Assembly (NCBI GenBank): GCA_944323685.1
Contig: CALUTJ010000008.1
Span: 1 to 64,000, forward strand
DNA: 64,000 nt
Direction of reading: 5' to 3'
From: Candidatus Gastranaerophilales bacterium
GTDB lineage: Bacteria; Cyanobacteriota; Vampirovibrionia; Gastranaerophilales; Gastranaerophilaceae
Both the position numbers and the translations under genes were made by a program. Positions 61,844 to 64,000 of the stretch are shown here, in pieces. The notes below the pieces were generated by a model, which was not told where the DNA came from, did no database searches, and saw only the letters and a program-made list of their open reading frames with translations. Within the stretch, counting starts at the first letter, position 1, and the number at the start of each line of letters is the position of its first letter.

Positions 61844-62983
61844 TTATTTTTTTTGAAACAGAGATTTTGTCTTTTCACGCGTGATTATATCCTGTTCAAG
61901 AATTTGTTCTAAAGACGGATTTTGAATATTTTTGTGTTCGTTCATTATTTTTTTTGTTATTTCATAAATTTCCCGCAGAGAAATTTTTCCCGCCAAAAAC
62001 ATAAATACGGCTTCTTCGTTTGCGGCATTCATAACGGCAGGCAGTGTACCGCCTTGTTTTCCTGCTTCAAACGCAAGTTTTAAACACGGAAATTTTTCTA
62101 AATCAGGTGCTTCAAAATCCAGTCTTTGTGCTTTTATAAAATCAAAACTTTTTGTTTCAATGCCTTCATGTCTGTCAGGGTATGTTAATGCGTATTGAAT
62201 CGGAATATGCATTGAAGGAAATCCTAATTGAGCAATAACACTGCCGTCTACATACTCTACGGCGCTGTGTACAATACTTTGGGGATGTACAACAACCTGG
62301 ATTTTTTCATAAGGTATATTAAACAGGTGATGTGCTTCTATAACTTCAAGACCTTTATTCATCAAGGTTGCGGAATCTATTGTAATTTTTTTACCCATGT
62401 TCCATCTGGGGTGGTGCAGGGTTTCTTCTACTGTTGCATTTTTTATGTCATCAACGGTTTTGTTTCTGAAAGGCCCGCCCGAGGCTGTTATTATAAGCTT
62501 TTCAACTTCAGTTCTTTTAGAAAGGCACTGATGTATTGCCCCGTGTTCCGAATCAACCGGAAGAATTTTTACGCCGTTTTCTTTTGCACGTGCCATTACA
62601 ATATCGCCTGCCATAACAAGAGTTTCTTTGTTTGCTAAAGCTATATCGATTTTATTTTCTATTGCGGCAAGTGTCGGTTTTAGTCCGGTTTTTCCCGAAA
62701 CTGAAACCAAAATTCTTTCATTGGTTTTGTCGGACGCAATATCGATTAAACCTTTATCACCTGATAATACATTTGTTTTAGGAAATTCTTTTTGTAATAT
62801 TAAAGCGTTTTGTTCTGACTTTACACAGACATTTTGAGGGTTTAAAAGTTTTATTTGTTTTCTTAATTCTTCAATATTATCGCCGCCGCTTATAGAAACG
62901 ACTTTAAAAAAGTCAGGCATTTTTTGAATAACTTCTACCGCCTGTCTGCCTATTGAACCTGTAGAACCTAAAATTGAAATTTT
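61844..62983 (-). CDS. dxr: 1-deoxy-D-xylulose 5-phosphate reductoisomerase
   Basis: 379 residues. Second enzyme of the MEP isoprenoid pathway; makes 2-C-methylerythritol 4-phosphate with NADPH. The nucleotide loop is LGSTGSIGRQAVEVI at residues 6-20. LPVDSEHGAIHQCL supplies the metal and substrate residues, TASGGPFRNK the flexible loop region and HPRWNMGKKITIDSATLMNK the core helix. ATG 62983 has GGGATAGG about 3-10 bases upstream; the longer frame starts on an unlikely codon. uppS at 30 kb uses its downstream products. Confidence 0.97.
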   Translation of the reverse strand, partial: KISILGSTGSIGRQAVEVIQKMPDFFKVVSISGGDNIEELRKQIKLLNPQNVCVKSEQNALILQKEFPKTNVLSGDKGLIDIASDKTNERILVSVSGKTGLKPTLAAIENKIDIALANKETLVMAGDIVMARAKENGVKILPVDSEHGAIHQCLSKRTEVEKLIITASGGPFRNKTVDDIKNATVEETLHHPRWNMGKKITIDSATLMNKGLEVIEAHHLFNIPYEKIQVVVHPQSIVHSAVEYVDGSVIAQLGFPSMHIPIQYALTYPDRHEGIETKSFDFIKAQRLDFEAPDLEKFPCLKLAFEAGKQGGTLPAVMNAANEEAVFMFLAGKISLREIYEITKKIMNEHKNIQNPSLEQILEQDIITREKTKSLFQKK

Positions 62984-63112
62984 CATACCTATCCCCGGGT
63001 AAATTGTCTGCAATTAAATTATAAAATAAATAGATTAAAAGTGAATTTGTTAATAAAATTTGCAATCTAACCATTGTATTGTTTGAGTTTTCATATGAAA
63101 ATAAAGGCATTT

Positions 63113-63291
63113 TCTAATCTAGTGTCGCAGTTACCGCCTCGAGCATTCGAGCCGTCACTGCTCACCTTTGCCTTCTTTTTCGGCTGAACTGTGGTGAAGC
63201 CTGAAAAATGGCTTCACTATGTGAACAATGTGTCACTCCAAAAATTCGTGATAAGGAGCAAAGCGACGTGAACGAATTTTTCTCGGACAAA
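63113..63291 (-). repeat. 179-bp interspersed structured element, copy 5, with inverted loop
   Basis: Reverse orientation. Matches the other copies throughout, except that the 22 bases between the AAAAATTCGT and ACGAATTTTT arms are present as their exact reverse complement. Confidence 0.92.
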
Positions 63292-63332
63292 TTTTGTATG
63301 TTCTGTATTTTGATTTTGAATATATCCGATTT

Positions 63333-63361
63333 TGCCACTCCGGAAGGACTTGAACCCCTCA
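63333..63361 (-). other. tRNA 3'-end-like fragment
   Basis: On the minus strand GGTTCAAGTCC (T-loop pattern) is followed by TTCCGGAGTGGCA, as in the end of a tRNA. The T stem is imperfect and no 5' half with a matching GCCACTCC acceptor arm lies upstream. Looks like a remnant of a tRNA gene end, possibly from integration. Confidence 0.4.
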
Positions 63362-63433
63362 ATAAATGTTGTCTTTTATATGTACCCTTGCGCTTATTTT
63401 ATCTTATTCTGCGGAAAAATAAGGCAAATCCGC

Positions 63434-63463
63434 TTGACATGTAGGTATTTAGCACATTACAAT
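63434..63463 (+). promoter_or_regulatory. Sigma-70 promoter of infC
   Basis: TTGACA (63434-63439), 18 bases, TACAAT (63458-63463). Expected start near 63470, leaving a leader of about 26 bases. Confidence 0.7.
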
Positions 63464-63495
63464 AATTAAAACAGCTTAACAAAAGGAGAACAATT

Positions 63496-64000
63496 ATTAG
63501 CAGAGATTTTTCAACAGGCGGCAAGGATGCAGCCCTTATCAACAGGAATATCAGATGTAAAGAAGTTAGATTAATAGGCAGCGAAGGCGAAAATTTCGGC
63601 GTTATACCGACTAAAGAAGCCCAGAGACTTGCTGATGAAAAAGACCTCGATTTGGTAATTGTATCACCCAACCAGGAACCGCCCGTAGCTAAGATTATGA
63701 ACTACGGTAAATATAAATACGAGATGGAAAAAAAGGCTAAAGAAGCCAAGAAAAAACAACATACCGTAGAAATTAAAGAAATTAAAATCAGATACAAAAT
63801 AGATGTTCATGATTACAATGTAAGAATTAAAAATATTAAAAAGTTTATTGCTTCAGGCGACAAGGTTAAAATTGTTATTATGCTAAGAGGTCGTGAAATG
63901 CAGCACACAGAGCTTGCTTTTGACCTTGCTAACAGATTTCTTGCAGATCTCGAAGGTGAACCCATAAACGTTGAGAAAAAACCGTCTATGGAAGGCAGAA
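63496..64000 (+). CDS. infC: Translation initiation factor IF-3, starting on ATT (3' end beyond window)
   Basis: The frame is open from 63493 to the window edge (about 168 codons of the usual 170-180). AALINRNIRCKEVRLIGSEG at the start, then LVIVSPNQEPPVAKIMNYGK, KEIKIRYKIDVHDYNVRI and MLRGREMQHTELAFDL are IF-3 signatures of both domains. No ATG, GTG or TTG lies in frame near the SD. AAAAGGAG is followed after 7 bases by ATT AGC (ATT at 63493 also possible). infC is the classic gene starting on AUU, which lets IF-3 repress its own synthesis. IF-3 checks start codons and keeps subunits apart. Confidence 0.93.
   Translation, partial: MSRDFSTGGKDAALINRNIRCKEVRLIGSEGENFGVIPTKEAQRLADEKDLDLVIVSPNQEPPVAKIMNYGKYKYEMEKKAKEAKKKQHTVEIKEIKIRYKIDVHDYNVRIKNIKKFIASGDKVKIVIMLRGREMQHTELAFDLANRFLADLEGEPINVEKKPSMEGR

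Larger units (their letters stand above)
63014..63492. other. Intergenic region with element copy 5, tRNA-like fragment and infC promoter
   Basis: About 480 gene-free bases. It contains the 179-bp element copy 5, a tRNA 3'-end-like fragment and a near-consensus promoter. No protein gene supported. Confidence 0.6.

Noticed and set aside
63208-63444. Plus-strand frame starting MASLCEQCVTPKI in copy 5
   Set aside because: Same element-derived start; the continuation crosses the tRNA-like fragment and has no conserved content.

Overview
The window is an AT-rich, gene-dense chromosomal segment of a flagellated, outer-membrane-bearing bacterium. Kdo synthesis genes (kdsD, kdsC), the L/P-ring gene flgH and a large secreted beta-helix adhesin point to a diderm envelope. 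A synthase for ADP-glucose glycogen, the MEP-pathway gene dxr, flagella, a FixC/FixX pair and several small proteins with a recurring N-terminal P-x-F-K or N-x-F-A motif suggest a gut member of the non-photosynthetic cyanobacterial sister class (Vampirovibrionia/Melainabacteria, Gastranaerophilales-like). That assignment is an inference from gene content, not a database match.

Layout. 1-2.7 kb: the 5' two thirds of a kilobase-scale adhesin on the minus strand (tandem GGAI...FxxN repeats), then a short minus-strand gene broken by an 11-G tract (candidate phase variation). 2.9-16 kb: housekeeping metabolism (glgA, gpsA, ahcY, pheA, a phosphohexomutase, glyQ, an APC permease), with an MNT/HEPN-type nucleotidyltransferase pair and a 96-aa unknown gene behind a perfect sigma-28 promoter. 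16-21 kb: envelope amidase, lysS, flagellin. 21-28 kb: a degenerate receiver-type regulator, an AT-rich origin-like region upstream of dnaN, smpB and the kdsD-kdsC pair. 28-37 kb: lineage-specific small proteins (one kinase-like, one frameshifted), rdgB, uppS, a homocitrate-synthase-family enzyme and scpB. 37-47.5 kb: PC4-like protein, priA, leuS, a hidden 24-aa membrane peptide with the features of a type I toxin-antitoxin locus, smc and scpA. 47.6-56.2 kb: a ten-gene flagellar operon (SLT lysozyme, flgF, flgG, flgA, flgH, flgI, flgJ, a FlgM-position protein, a FlgN-like protein, flgK, flgL). 56.3-63 kb: recJ, an RWYD-repeat protein, fixX, fixC, a winged-helix protein and dxr, all on the minus strand. 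63.5 kb to the end: infC, starting on the rare codon ATT.

Five copies of a 179-bp, strongly structured, non-coding element lie between genes (8.3, 15.9, 39.8, 42.8 and 63.1 kb). One copy carries an exact inversion of its first hairpin loop, and a diverged relative sits at about 2.24 kb. The best candidates for something undescribed are this element family, the type I toxin-like locus at 42.6-42.8 kb, the G-tract gene next to the adhesin, the sigma-28-controlled 96-aa protein and the N-terminal motif shared by otherwise unrelated small proteins. No rRNA operon, complete tRNA gene, CRISPR array, transposase or integrase was seen.
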